64,000 bases of DNA from Lentibacillus kapialis (GTDB taxonomy: Bacteria > Bacillota > Bacilli > Bacillales > Amphibacillaceae): contig NZ_BMNQ01000001.1 of assembly GCF_014646635.1 (NCBI RefSeq), positions 68,877-132,876 on the forward strand, written 5' to 3'. This document shows, piece by piece, positions 42,752 to 51,927 of this stretch; position 1 is the stretch's first letter, and the number at the start of each line of letters is the position of its first letter. The translations under genes and the position numbers were made by a program. Below the pieces are notes generated by a model that worked only from the letters and a program-made list of their open reading frames with translations, was not told where the DNA came from and made no database searches.

Positions 42752-43775
42752 GAAAGCAAAAACGTTAGAACCGATTAATCCGAATAAATCAACCGCCTTA
42801 TTTGGCGGAAGATCAAGTGGTATCCTGAATTGGAATGATATTGCTTATCCGCACTGGTACAAAATGTATAAGCGGCTGATCGGTAATTACTGGCAGGCAG
42901 ATGAAATAAATATGTCCGATGATTTGCGCCAGTTTGCATCACTGACTGACGAGGAGCGTGATGCGTATTTGAAAATCATTGGGTTGCTTTCGACACTGGA
43001 TGCCCCGCAGACACGGACGGCACTTTTGTTGTCATTATATGCGACTGACCCGTCTGTCCAGTCGATTATGGCGGTTATCGCCCAGCAGGAAGCTGTGCAT
43101 AATGAAAGCTATTCGTATGTGTTGTCCTCGGTGGTGTCGTTTGATGAACAAAATAGGTCATTTCAACTTGGGCGAACCGATCCTGTGCTACTGAAACGAA
43201 ACGAAACGATTATGCAGCAATATAATGCGTTTGTTGAGGAGCCGACAATCGATAATATCTTGAAAACAATGGTTTATACAGCGCTTTTGGAAGGAATGTT
43301 TTTCTATTCCGGGTTTGCGTTTTTCTATCATCTTGCACGGAAAAATAAGATGGTCGGTACATCGACAATGATAAGCTATATTAATCGGGATGAACTCGAA
43401 CACGGACGGTTTATTGCCGAATTATTCCGGGCAACACTGGATGAGAACCCTGAATTGAATACAGCGGAATTTGCAGATTGGGTTTACAGCAGGTTCAGCG
43501 AGTCGGTTGAGCTTGAAATCGAATGGTCTGGATATGTACTCGCGGATATTGAGGGGATTGATCTCGATGAAATGAACGGGTATATCAAGTACCGTGCCAA
43601 CAAAATGTTGCGTATGATGGGTCTGAGCGAGATTTATCCCGAACATACGGACAATCCGATGAAGTGGATTCGCGCGTATGCCGATAACTTTGACGGGACC
43701 AAGACCGATTTTTTCGAACAAAAATCACGGCAGTATACGAAAACAAGTGATCTGAACGGTTTCGACGATTTGTAA
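42729..43775 (+). CDS. nrdF: Class I ribonucleoside-diphosphate reductase, small (beta) subunit
   Basis: A 348-residue ferritin-like radical subunit. All six metal ligands can be placed: Asp in TLDAPQT, Glu and His in QQEAVHNES, Glu in LLEGMFF, and Glu and His in RDELEHG. The radical tyrosine is the fourth residue after the first His (HNESY). This is the standard tyrosyl-radical type, Fe or Mn loaded, and not the metal-free class Ie. AAGGAG lies 6 bases before the first of two ATG codons. It is the last gene of the operon. Confidence 0.88.
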   Translation: MMSKVLLEKAKTLEPINPNKSTALFGGRSSGILNWNDIAYPHWYKMYKRLIGNYWQADEINMSDDLRQFASLTDEERDAYLKIIGLLSTLDAPQTRTALLLSLYATDPSVQSIMAVIAQQEAVHNESYSYVLSSVVSFDEQNRSFQLGRTDPVLLKRNETIMQQYNAFVEEPTIDNILKTMVYTALLEGMFFYSGFAFFYHLARKNKMVGTSTMISYINRDELEHGRFIAELFRATLDENPELNTAEFADWVYSRFSESVELEIEWSGYVLADIEGIDLDEMNGYIKYRANKMLRMMGLSEIYPEHTDNPMKWIRAYADNFDGTKTDFFEQKSRQYTKTSDLNGFDDL

Positions 43776-43802
43776 GATGCGCGGATGTGTGTGGATAATC
43801 GA

Positions 43803-43826
43803 ACCCCCGAAATTCGGGGTGGTTTT
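43803..43826 (+). terminator. Terminator of the class I reductase operon
   Basis: CCCCGAA and TTCGGGG form a perfect stem (43805-43819) followed by TGGTTTT. Confidence 0.7.
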
Positions 43827-43904
43827 CCGAGGTTCACCATTAGAATCCCGAAGTTCACTTGTTATGCCTGTAGAATAGCCGGTGTGCACCAAAAGTGCAG
43901 CCGG

Positions 43905-45173
43905 CTAAACTATTTCATTCAACGCAACCACTTTGCCTGTCACCGCATTGATGCCATAAGCACAGTCCAGTTTACCGCACATGATATAGCTGCTACGCCC
44001 GCTGTCATACACATAAACCGGTTCAACTTCCATATGCTCACGCAATGACTCAAAGGCCTTATCAAGCGATACAACTGCATCATCAGCTATTGTAAAATGG
44101 CTATAAGCCTTAAACAGTACGTTCTGATCGATATAATTAACCGCTGTTAAGGTATCCCTGTCTATCAGCAGCTTCACCTTCATATAAGGTGCATTTTTTG
44201 ATGCGTCCTGAACAGGTTGAATTTCGGCCACGATATAACCATCCTTTAAATAAACCCCGGTCAATTCACACGTGCCGTTTTCATCCGGATAAACCTGACG
44301 CATAAAGCGAAGTACTTCTTGCACAGCTGCCGTGGTTTCAGATTCCAATAATGGTATCGTGTCAGGATGCGGTTTATTTGCCAGTACAGTCTCAAGTTCG
44401 ACTTCTGGAGACAAATCAATATCCTTTTGTTCAAAAAAACTATCGAGCGGCTCTTCCCATTGCAACAGCTTATCCATCGCAATAAACGAACTTCGATTCG
44501 CACCGAACATAAATGGAATAGTTCTCGCTGCATCATTTGTCAGAAAAACTTCTTCGATTCCATAGACCGAAAGCCACTTTTCTTGTTCCTGATCAGGGAG
44601 TCTCCATAGCTGGCACTGAATTTTTGCAAAGGGTTCATACTTATCAGGTGTCAACGCGAATGGCTCCCATTCGATTTGTGCTTCATCCGGAAATTCCCCA
44701 TCGATCGAAAAGACCGTCAATAAGCCATCTTTGTTGAATTCAACCCTGATCATACCACTGGGTGAAACAGGAATGTTATCAACCGCAGCAGCGAATTTCA
44801 GCACCTGCTCTTTTTCATGTGCTATCAGAAATTGCCGTCCAAATGTGAGTCCGGTCATCTCTTCAATCCATTCAATCACATCTTCTTTGGCAGTTGATGA
44901 CGGGTATAAGCTGCTGTCTGCATTGTTGACACCTCCGATGAATTCGACCAATCGTACTGCTTTCGTATAAAAATTGATATCGACAACTGCAGTTCCTGCC
45001 GGATTCAACGCATCATCAGCATTACCAATCGGATGCCATTCCATATTTAATATAAAGTTTGTTTCGTTAAAATGGTTTTTATCACGAAAAAATTGATACC
45101 GCTTAAGTTGGTGATCATGTAAACCAAGCGAGTCACGCGCGTAGTCGACTGCTGCCTGCAATTGCTTATCCAC
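43905..45173 (-). CDS. Hypothetical protein, possibly YcdB/YcdC-repeat family
   Basis: A 422-residue soluble protein without signal peptide or membrane helix. It seems to contain two related halves: ALNPAGTAVVDINFYTKAVRLVEF near residue 55 and the C-terminal SSYIMCGKLDCAYGINAVTGKVVAL resemble the beta-hairpin units of YcdB/YcdC proteins, where a peptide ends in a conserved D-x-x-TGKV-type turn. The assignment is tentative and no catalytic motif is seen. GAGGG precedes the GTG start. It is monocistronic, convergent with the reductase operon. Confidence 0.55.
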   Translation of the reverse strand: MDKQLQAAVDYARDSLGLHDHQLKRYQFFRDKNHFNETNFILNMEWHPIGNADDALNPAGTAVVDINFYTKAVRLVEFIGGVNNADSSLYPSSTAKEDVIEWIEEMTGLTFGRQFLIAHEKEQVLKFAAAVDNIPVSPSGMIRVEFNKDGLLTVFSIDGEFPDEAQIEWEPFALTPDKYEPFAKIQCQLWRLPDQEQEKWLSVYGIEEVFLTNDAARTIPFMFGANRSSFIAMDKLLQWEEPLDSFFEQKDIDLSPEVELETVLANKPHPDTIPLLESETTAAVQEVLRFMRQVYPDENGTCELTGVYLKDGYIVAEIQPVQDASKNAPYMKVKLLIDRDTLTAVNYIDQNVLFKAYSHFTIADDAVVSLDKAFESLREHMEVEPVYVYDSGRSSYIMCGKLDCAYGINAVTGKVVALNEIV

Positions 45174-45275
45174 TGTGATCCCTCACTTCCTTGGATTTAT
45201 CTAAAGTATAACACCTTTGTTGTTATAATGAATGGAGGAGTTAATCAGGTGTTATTTCCCGGGTAATGATTCCTT

Positions 45276-45372
45276 TGTGACGTTATTAGAAAACGTGGCT
45301 TATCGCCAAGCTTTAATGGCGAAAGCCTTAGTTGCACTTATGCAGTAAGAAATAATTTATACTTTCTTAACT
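45276..45372 (-). repeat. Strongly diverged family A repeat
   Basis: On the minus strand it starts AAGAAAGTATAAATT and ends CTAATAACGTCAC, the head and tail of the family A unit, but the stem sequence is different (GGCTTTCGCCATTAAAGC). It sits between divergent and convergent gene ends downstream of the amidase terminator. Confidence 0.5.
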
Positions 45373-45379
45373 GCAAATA

Positions 45380-45414
45380 AAGAAGCTGCCCATTAAAGGA
45401 CAGCTTCTTTGCGG
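45380..45414 (-). terminator. Terminator of the amidase gene
   Basis: AAAGAAGCTG and CAGCTTCTTT form a 10-bp stem immediately after the amidase stop codon. Confidence 0.85.
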
Positions 45415-45416
45415 CG

Positions 45417-46313
45417 TTAATTAAAATAATTTCGAACACCTTCAACAATTCCATCCGCAACGTTTGTTTGATGGCCGGCGGTACGAATAACCGACAAATC
45501 ATGCGGATTGGTAATGAATCCGAGTTCTACGAGCACCGCTAAATCACTATTCTCACGCAATACATGATAGCCGTCCTGCTTAATGCCGCGGCTGTTCAAT
45601 GTCATGTGCTGTTCAAGGCCCGACTGGATCTCGCCAGCTAGTTCTCGATCATTCCCATTTGTATAGTAATGAGTGCTGAATCCATTGACACCCTGAAACG
45701 GGAATGCATTATAGTGCAGACTGATGAAAGCATCTGTCGCATACGCACTGCTCATATTGACCCTGTCTTCAAGTGATACATATGTATCACTTGAACGTGT
45801 CATTATAACTTTTGCGCCAGCCTTACGTAAGCCTTCTGCTACACTATGCGCCATGTTCATGGTGTGCGTTTTTTCGAAGGTGTTTCCGTAGCCAATAGCA
45901 CCGGGATCGTTCCCGCCATGTCCGGGGTCCAGAACGATGTTGTAACCATTGAGCGTTCCGGATGGTTCGGCTGACTGCTGCGATTCCGTTGTATTGGCTG
46001 CCTTTTCGGCGGATGCATCGTCTGTAGCTGCTTCATTCTCCATTGGGTAAAGAAAATGCGCGGCCACCCAGGCAACTTGTCCATCATAATAGGTTTGTGC
46101 CCAGCCGTGTTTTTCCTGGAAGACGACAGCCTGGTCACTGGAAGAAAGCTGACCGATTACATTGGCACTGTGTGACGGAGCAGACCTGACGTTAAGGTTA
46201 TCAGCTCCCACACCGTAAATTTGACCCTCATTTGCCAGGACATTCGGAGTAAACATGAAGAATGATAATAGCAGAAGCCCGGCAAAAGTGAATGATATGC
46301 GTGTTTTCCCCAC
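45417..46313 (-). CDS. Secreted N-acetylmuramoyl-L-alanine amidase with SH3 domain
   Basis: A 298-residue exported cell-wall hydrolase. A signal peptide (residues 1-28, ending VLANE) is followed by a bacterial SH3 domain (about 32-92, LNVRSAPSHSANVIG), a Ser/Ala/Glu-rich linker and an Amidase_3 domain (about 125-298). Zinc ligands are His in LDPGHGG, Glu in NTFEKTH and His in SLHYNA, with the catalytic Glu in LVELGF. GTG at 46313 has GAGGAGAGG upstream and starts exactly at the signal peptide, so the longer in-frame start is rejected. It cleaves the amide between MurNAc and the peptide stem. Confidence 0.9.
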   Translation of the reverse strand: MGKTRISFTFAGLLLLSFFMFTPNVLANEGQIYGVGADNLNVRSAPSHSANVIGQLSSSDQAVVFQEKHGWAQTYYDGQVAWVAAHFLYPMENEAATDDASAEKAANTTESQQSAEPSGTLNGYNIVLDPGHGGNDPGAIGYGNTFEKTHTMNMAHSVAEGLRKAGAKVIMTRSSDTYVSLEDRVNMSSAYATDAFISLHYNAFPFQGVNGFSTHYYTNGNDRELAGEIQSGLEQHMTLNSRGIKQDGYHVLRENSDLAVLVELGFITNPHDLSVIRTAGHQTNVADGIVEGVRNYFN

Positions 46314-46603
46314 AAAATCCTCTCCTCTCTTTTCTGTTGCATAATTCCATATTAGCCAATACAAAAAAATGCTAAACACTGTTTTTGAAAAATAAATCAA
46401 AAGTTCCAGAATGAATAGAGATCTCGAAAACCCGCAAACAATGCGGAAAATCCTGTGAGAAATATCATACCATGAGAGAAACTGAAATAACAACCATATA
46501 TCAGGACGAGGTTACTGCATTAGGGAAACCTTTGATCCATATGATTCGTATAGGGGATAAGTTCGCCCGATATTGAATCAGGCAATAGAGGTGAATGTAA
46601 TAA

Positions 46604-46753
46604 ATGACAACGAAACATGAGGGTACGAATAGACAGAGAAAGATGAGAGAACGGGGCTGGATCGTGGAGTTGCTTCTTAATATACCGGAATTAATTCTCA
46701 TGGCGGTTAAAGGGCTGTTTCGGGGAATAACCGCTCTGTTCAGGAATTGGTGA
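46604..46753 (+). CDS. Small amphipathic/membrane protein of 49 residues
   Basis: ATG at 46604 has GAGGTGAA 8 bases upstream. The product has a basic N-terminus (KHEGTNRQRKMRERG) and a hydrophobic C-terminal helix (IPELILMAVKGLFRGITALF) ending FRNW. This looks like a peripheral or single-pass membrane peptide. I do not recognise the family. It is flanked by divergent genes and followed by a small PDZ-like remnant. Confidence 0.55.
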   Translation: MTTKHEGTNRQRKMRERGWIVELLLNIPELILMAVKGLFRGITALFRNW

Positions 46754-46850
46754 AAGCGGTAATGCAAAGGTACCACTAGGAGCGGAGATTGAGTTCACCG
46801 TGGAACGGGGCAGGAACAAAGAGACCTTCACACTGAAAACAGAAGAATAG
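46731..46850 (+). pseudogene. Possible remnant of a PDZ-domain C-terminus
   Basis: A startless frame of 39 codons whose end reads GAEIEFTVERGRNKETFTL before the stop, which resembles the last strand pair of a PDZ domain in exported serine proteases. It overlaps the small gene upstream in another frame. The evidence is only this short similarity. Confidence 0.2.
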
Positions 46851-46852
46851 GG

Positions 46853-47188
46853 TTAGCGTGATGTCTCCCTGAACCTAATATCGATGACATCTTCTGTTTC
46901 GGTATCGAATTCGATATCGATGAATACACCAAACTCTTTCTCATCCTTCCGAAGCCATAGCTTGAACTTTTCGACTGATGTCGCATTTTTATCCTCGCGT
47001 CCCCGGTGCAGGTAATCGATGATGTCTGAATCCGGGTACCTGGACTGTGTTTCCTTCATTGCAAGCCGTCCCCATTTGGCATAAGATGGGATATCTTTTT
47101 CCGCATGAATGACAGATTGGCTATATTGGAGTCCCCCAAGGTCTGTTAAAAGAACGATAATACCTAAAGCCATCACTATTGTCCGCAA
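46853..47188 (-). CDS. DUF3889 exported protein (YqzG-like)
   Basis: A 111-residue secreted protein with a signal peptide (residues 1-28). The mature part has the DUF3889 pattern: PSYAKWGRLAMKETQSRYP, IIDYLHRGRE, FKLWLRKDEKEFGVFIDIEF. The function of this family is unknown. The ribosome site AAGGAG touches an ATG at 47197, too close to use, while the TTG at 47188 has a proper 9-base spacing, so TTG is chosen. It is monocistronic. Confidence 0.75.
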   Translation of the reverse strand: MRTIVMALGIIVLLTDLGGLQYSQSVIHAEKDIPSYAKWGRLAMKETQSRYPDSDIIDYLHRGREDKNATSVEKFKLWLRKDEKEFGVFIDIEFDTETEDVIDIRFRETSR

Positions 47189-47246
47189 TGAAATCATCTC
47201 CTTACCGTTAGGGTGACACGACAACGAATTTTTATGACTTTTTTTA

Positions 47247-47334
47247 TAACGTCAGAAAGTATAAGTTATGGATGACCTTATAAGAAAAGCTTCGGCATTC
47301 GCTATAAGACGAGGCGAATGCCGAGTTTCTCTAA
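47247..47334 (+). repeat. 88-bp hairpin repeat, family A
   Basis: One unit from TAACGTCAGAAAGTATAAGT to CCGAGTTTCTCTA. A second, weaker hairpin of similar type follows (CCTCGGTACTCGC...GCGAGGCGAATACG, 47363-47395). Confidence 0.85.
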
Positions 47335-47475
47335 ATAAATCATAGATGATATTATAAAAACCTCGGTACTCGCTACTAGGCGAGGCGAATACGTCTTCAC
47401 TTGTGGGCATGAGCTGTATCATTTATACTGGAAAATAGATTAACATTTAATGTTTAAACGGAAGGCGGTGGCATA

Positions 47476-49164
47476 ATGCGAAAAGCCTTGGCAACCTTTG
47501 TTGTATTGGCGGTTATCCTAGTGGTATTTTTCATCGTGATCGAGTATACAGGAGAGAGCTCGGATGATGCTACAAAAGGTACCGGCGAAAAGGTTGAAGC
47601 ATCGGAAAGTACAGCTGTTTCATTTCACCCTGACGGTGAGGTGGAACAGCTTTCCAATTATGACACGCGCCGTATGACGAAACAGGAAGAGACGGATCAG
47701 GCACTTCAGAAACAATATGAACAAGGATCTTATTCGCCGGAGGATCCGTTTGTTAAACTTAATCCATATGGGGTGACACCGTTATCAGCACTTGCCATGT
47801 TTGAAACGGACAAGCCTGTCAAACTTACTGTAACTGTCGAGGGAAAGGAAGAACAGGGCGACATTCCACGTTCCTATGATGACTATAAGACACAACATGC
47901 CATACCTGTTCTGGGTCTATATCCCGACTATGAAAATACCGTCACCATAGAGGTAATTACTAAGGATGGTGAGACATCAACGAGCACTTTTACAATAGAA
48001 ACGGATCCGCTGCCGGATGATTTTTTGACGAATGAAACGGAAGAGACTCATCCTGCAAAAATGGAAAATGGGCTAACTTTTGTGACGCCAAGTACTCGAT
48101 ATGCTTATGGCGTTGATCATAATGCCGAAGTGCGCTGGTATTCAACGTTGTGGAATTCACATGTTTTCAAGCGTCTGGATAACGGTCATATCCTATATGC
48201 GACAAAAGAAAAGGGCCAGAATCAATACAACGAAATGCTTGAGATGGATATGCTTGGGAAAGTGTACAATTCCTATTTGATTCAACTTGATGATTATGAG
48301 GATACAAATGTGGTGCACCACGAAATGATTGAATTGCCGAATGGGAATTTCCTTGCCACCGTACACGATACGGAGTCACCGTACATTGAAGATGAGATGA
48401 TAGAAATTGACCGCGAGACAGGTGAAACAGTGCGGGACTTTAGTATCCGTGATTTGTTCCCTGAAGATTTTTACGAGGAGTACGGCAATGTATTTTCCGA
48501 TGATGGCGACTGGTTCCACCAGAATGCCATCTGGTACGTGGAGAAAGACGATTCGATTCTCATATCAAGCCGGCATCAGGATTTGGTTATGAAGCTTTCC
48601 TATTCAGAGGGGAAAATCGATTGGATTTTGGCCGATCATGAAAAATGGCCGGATGCCTATGATAAATATTTGCTTGAGCCCAAAAGCGACAACTTTAAAT
48701 ATCCGGCTGGCCCGCACGCCCCAATGACGATGCCGGATTTTGACAACAATGACAAGACCAATGATTATTTGCTATTTGACAATAATGTCGTGATCACACG
48801 TGGAAAGGATCCGCTTAGCGGAGACTTCAGTCGTAGTGTCCAGTACCGGATAAATCCTGACGAAATGACGGTGGAGCAAGTCTGGCAGTTCGGCAAAAGC
48901 CGTGGTGAAGAATTTTATTCAAAAATTGTTGGTGACGCGGACTACCTTAAGAATACAGGGAACCGGCTAATAACTTCAGGTTATATTGAAGCAGATAAAG
49001 GTATGAACAGCCGGGTGGTTGAAGTCAATGATGAGGAGCCGGCGGATGTGGTTTATGAACTTGTCATATCAGGTTTTGAAAAGGAAAGCCACAGGCAAGC
49101 ATATCGTGCAGAGCGCATGCCGCTTTATCCTAAGCAGGAGTGGCATATCGAACTGGGCAAATAA
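47476..49164 (+). CDS. Aryl-sulfate sulfotransferase (ASST family), membrane-anchored
   Basis: A 562-residue protein with an N-terminal anchor (residues 4-24). An immunoglobulin-like N-terminal domain (about 85-185) precedes a six-bladed propeller typical of arylsulfate sulfotransferases, which transfer sulfate between phenols without PAPS. Histidines expected at the active site are visible in WNSHVFKR, VVHHEMIEL and WFHQNAIW, the last fitting the catalytic His region. GGAAGGCGG precedes the ATG. It is monocistronic and ends in a strong terminator. The natural donor and acceptor are unknown. Confidence 0.82.
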   Translation: MRKALATFVVLAVILVVFFIVIEYTGESSDDATKGTGEKVEASESTAVSFHPDGEVEQLSNYDTRRMTKQEETDQALQKQYEQGSYSPEDPFVKLNPYGVTPLSALAMFETDKPVKLTVTVEGKEEQGDIPRSYDDYKTQHAIPVLGLYPDYENTVTIEVITKDGETSTSTFTIETDPLPDDFLTNETEETHPAKMENGLTFVTPSTRYAYGVDHNAEVRWYSTLWNSHVFKRLDNGHILYATKEKGQNQYNEMLEMDMLGKVYNSYLIQLDDYEDTNVVHHEMIELPNGNFLATVHDTESPYIEDEMIEIDRETGETVRDFSIRDLFPEDFYEEYGNVFSDDGDWFHQNAIWYVEKDDSILISSRHQDLVMKLSYSEGKIDWILADHEKWPDAYDKYLLEPKSDNFKYPAGPHAPMTMPDFDNNDKTNDYLLFDNNVVITRGKDPLSGDFSRSVQYRINPDEMTVEQVWQFGKSRGEEFYSKIVGDADYLKNTGNRLITSGYIEADKGMNSRVVEVNDEEPADVVYELVISGFEKESHRQAYRAERMPLYPKQEWHIELGK

Positions 49165-49166
49165 TT

Positions 49167-49203
49167 AACAGGAGGGGCAGTTCATAATACTGCTCCTCCT
49201 GTT
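49167..49203. terminator. Terminator after the sulfotransferase
   Basis: AACAGGAGGGGCAG and CTGCTCCTCCTGTT form a long stem with a 9-nt loop, working in either direction; the ABC permease gene converges from the other side. Confidence 0.85.
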
Positions 49204-49248
49204 ACTTTGGAGACGTATAAACTATGATTAAAGCCGCTTCACTCACTT

Positions 49249-50502
49249 TTAAGATCTTATCCATTTCCAAATTTCAGCCGGTGTAGCATTTTTTCCGTAC
49301 ATAAGAATACCGGTCTTAAAAATCTTTCCGGCAAGCTTCATTAAAATCCAGATACTTACGACAAGAATTGCCAGCGCGATGATAATTTCCGACCAAGGCC
49401 ACTCTTCCATCACTACGAGCCGCATCAACAATACACCAGGTGTCGTAAAGGGAATATAAGTTCCGACTTGTGCTACAAGTCCGCTTGGATCGCTGATGAC
49501 CGGGCCGATAAAAATGAACGGCAAAAACGGCAGCATCATAACCATGCCCTGAAAATTGCCGGCTGACGACATATCTGCCATTGTGGCACCTACACCAACG
49601 AACAACGCAGCAAACAGGAAATATCCGAGGATAGCAATCGCAACCATCAGAATCAATTCAGGCACAAATAAGTACTCCAAAATTTGTACATTATCCAATT
49701 GCCATATACTGATCGGAATGGCAAACGCCAAAAATACAGCCGCCTGAATCATGCCGAGTCCAAAATAACCCATAATTTTTCCCTGCATCAATTCGCCGGG
49801 AGTGATGGATGATAGAATGATTTCGGCAATTTTGTCCTTTTTCTCATTGGAAGCACTCTGGAATATATACATTCCGGAAACAACGATGGAAAGTAAAATA
49901 ATCCCAGCAAAGGCTCCGGGAACAGCGCGTTCAAACGGATCGCCACTGAACAGCCCTCCGTTGCCACTTGTTGTTTTTGCTTCATCTGAAGCAGCCATTT
50001 CGTCAGAGGTAGTTTCTTCAAATTGAATCGTCATCGACACAGCGGCAAGTTCCTTATCCGATAATCCGAGCTGCTGCATTTGCATTAATTTGACCGGATT
50101 AGACAGGATTTGCACCTGATTCATAAAATCCGAGGCAATTTCCTCGCTTGTGTAAACCGGAATGACCCCATCATCAAGTGCTCGCTTATCCAGGAAGATA
50201 TAGGCGGTATTTTCACTGGATTTCAGTTCAGTTTGTACATTATTCTCTTGAACATCGGTCGTTTTCATGTTCCAGTTCAATTCACTTGTTTCAGCCGTTT
50301 CTTCCAAAGTTTCAAATACCCCAAGCCGGTCATTGACATAAACCTGTGTTGTCTCAGCACCGTCTTCAGAATCCCCAAAAAGACTTCCAAAAAACATAAA
50401 TCCTAAAAATAAGACCGGTGTCAAAAATAATCCGATTAAAAACGATTTGTTTTTCAAGTTCCGTTTAATTTCCCATTTAGCTACTTTCATAGTATTACGC
50501 AT
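49249..50502 (-). CDS. ABC exporter permease (YhaP/NatB-like, ABC-2 type)
   Basis: A 417-residue permease with one helix near the N-terminus, a large extracytoplasmic loop (about residues 45-165) and five or six helices from about residue 180. This is the plan of NatB/YhaP-type sodium or drug exporters. ATG at 50502 lies inside the end of the ATPase gene, 7 bases after AGAAGGTG, so the two are coupled. Substrate is not shown; a role in Na+ extrusion is possible given the family and the saline context. Confidence 0.8.
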   Translation of the reverse strand: MRNTMKVAKWEIKRNLKNKSFLIGLFLTPVLFLGFMFFGSLFGDSEDGAETTQVYVNDRLGVFETLEETAETSELNWNMKTTDVQENNVQTELKSSENTAYIFLDKRALDDGVIPVYTSEEIASDFMNQVQILSNPVKLMQMQQLGLSDKELAAVSMTIQFEETTSDEMAASDEAKTTSGNGGLFSGDPFERAVPGAFAGIILLSIVVSGMYIFQSASNEKKDKIAEIILSSITPGELMQGKIMGYFGLGMIQAAVFLAFAIPISIWQLDNVQILEYLFVPELILMVAIAILGYFLFAALFVGVGATMADMSSAGNFQGMVMMLPFLPFIFIGPVISDPSGLVAQVGTYIPFTTPGVLLMRLVVMEEWPWSEIIIALAILVVSIWILMKLAGKIFKTGILMYGKNATPAEIWKWIRS

Positions 50503-51421
50503 GCGTGACACCTTCTCTCTGGGCAATGTTCCCATCGGTTGCGATATCAATAAAGATTTCGTGCAGAGATATGCGATCAATCGATAATTCCTGAACAGAT
50601 AAGTTATCCGGTAAATTTTTTAGCCAGTTTACGGCTTGAACATCTTTAGCCAAGTAAAGGACGGATGTATCTTCATCCTGCTCGACACGTTCAAGATCGG
50701 GAAGCCCTTGCAGTACATCCAGGTCACTTTTCCCGCGTACGGTACATTTGAAGTTGGCATAGCGCTCTTTAACATCATCCATATTTCCATAAATGATCCG
50801 CTCACCATTATGCATCATGAACAGGCGGTCACACATTTCTTCCACCAGATTCATCTGATGCGAGGATAATAGAATCGCAGTGCCGTTCTCCGCCAGATGA
50901 CGGATTTCGTGTTTGAATAGCTCCTGGCTGACCGGGTCCAAACCGGAAAAAGGCTCATCCAGGATCAGTAATTCCGGTTCATGGATGATTGAGGAAATGA
51001 ACTGCACCTTCTGTCCCATTCCTTTGGACAACTCCTCAACCGAGCTGTTTGCCTGGCCTTCGAGACCAAATTTTTTTAAATAACTGAGTGCGCGTTCTCT
51101 TGCTTTTTTTAGCGGATAGTCTTTCAGCTCAGACAAATAAAGGAGGATATCCATCACTTTCACATTTTTGTACAACCCGCGTTCTTCCGGCAGATAACCG
51201 ATTTTATGGCGTGGTATTTCCGCGTGGCCCCGGAAGGAAATGGCGCCTGCATCAGGGTACATGATTCCCATAATATTGCGGATTGTTGTTGATTTGCCTG
51301 CACCATTCGGTCCTAAAACTGCCATTATTTCACCTTTTCGGACATCAAACGAGATATCTCTGATGACCTGTTTGTCTTTAAATGATTTGTTTAACTTTTC
51401 GACTGTCAGCATTGTTTCCAT
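50495..51421 (-). CDS. ABC exporter ATP-binding protein (YhaQ/NatA-like)
   Basis: A 308-residue ATPase with Walker A GPNGAGKST (residues 37-45), signature LSKGMGQK near 137, Walker B LLILDEP near 157 and the H-loop SSHQ near 193. A C-terminal extension of about 80 residues follows the ATPase core, as in YhaQ. It energises the permease encoded by the overlapping downstream gene. A GGAAGGTGACATAAC leader precedes the ATG. Confidence 0.85.
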   Translation of the reverse strand: METMLTVEKLNKSFKDKQVIRDISFDVRKGEIMAVLGPNGAGKSTTIRNIMGIMYPDAGAISFRGHAEIPRHKIGYLPEERGLYKNVKVMDILLYLSELKDYPLKKARERALSYLKKFGLEGQANSSVEELSKGMGQKVQFISSIIHEPELLILDEPFSGLDPVSQELFKHEIRHLAENGTAILLSSHQMNLVEEMCDRLFMMHNGERIIYGNMDDVKERYANFKCTVRGKSDLDVLQGLPDLERVEQDEDTSVLYLAKDVQAVNWLKNLPDNLSVQELSIDRISLHEIFIDIATDGNIAQREGVTHA

Positions 51422-51747
51422 ATGTTATGTCACCTTCCTAATTTAAACGTTGTAACCCGCTTTGTATTAAAAATTTTCCGTCGAATAGTTAGATTGAAAT
51501 TCGGAGCAAACTCCCCGTATCACGGGATGCACGGAGATGACGGACTATCTTACCCATGTCAAGCTGATCAATAACCCATCCAGTAATACGCACAAGGAGT
51601 TCACAAGTTTCATAATATCAAAGGATTGATAACGGGCCTCCTATTTTGGCACTAAACATATACAGTATATAAGATTATGAGAAAGTCAAGTGAATCTGGG
51701 AAAAAACATTGAAAAAGTGTAAAATAGGAGAAGTGATTTACTCATTC

Positions 51748-51829
51748 GGTTGAAATTGCCGTACATCGGCTGAAATCGTCACAAATCGTTTGAAGTCTGC
51801 ACGTTTTAGACTGAAGTTGTCACAATATG
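51748..51829 (+). repeat. Four imperfect 20-21 nt tandem units
   Basis: Units GGTTGAAATTGCCGTACATC, GGCTGAAATCGTCACAAATC, a third starting GTTTGAAGTCTGCAC and a fourth starting GACTGAAGTTGTCAC lie head to tail. They share TGAAAT/GT and a C-A-rich second half. Position before a small membrane-protein gene suggests, without proof, a binding array or leader element. Confidence 0.5.
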
Positions 51830-51927
51830 GTGCTGGAAAAGAGGGTGTTATTTTCCGTCGATATGTCGCAGATTCAGTTGATATTCCAAATTCGACCGCA
51901 CAAATTTTTTTCAGGAAGGTGAACCAA

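Noticed and set aside
42729-43775. Possible metal-free (class Ie) ribonucleotide reductase small subunit, because of the flavodoxin partner
   Set aside because: All six metal-ligand positions and the radical tyrosine are intact, so a normal dimetal-tyrosyl enzyme is expected.
45776-45800. Short inverted sequence TTCAAGTGATACATATGTATCACTTGAA-like inside the amidase gene
   Set aside because: It is a perfect palindrome of about 28 bp but lies well within the amidase coding frame, where codon content explains it; noted only as a possible chance or recombination site.
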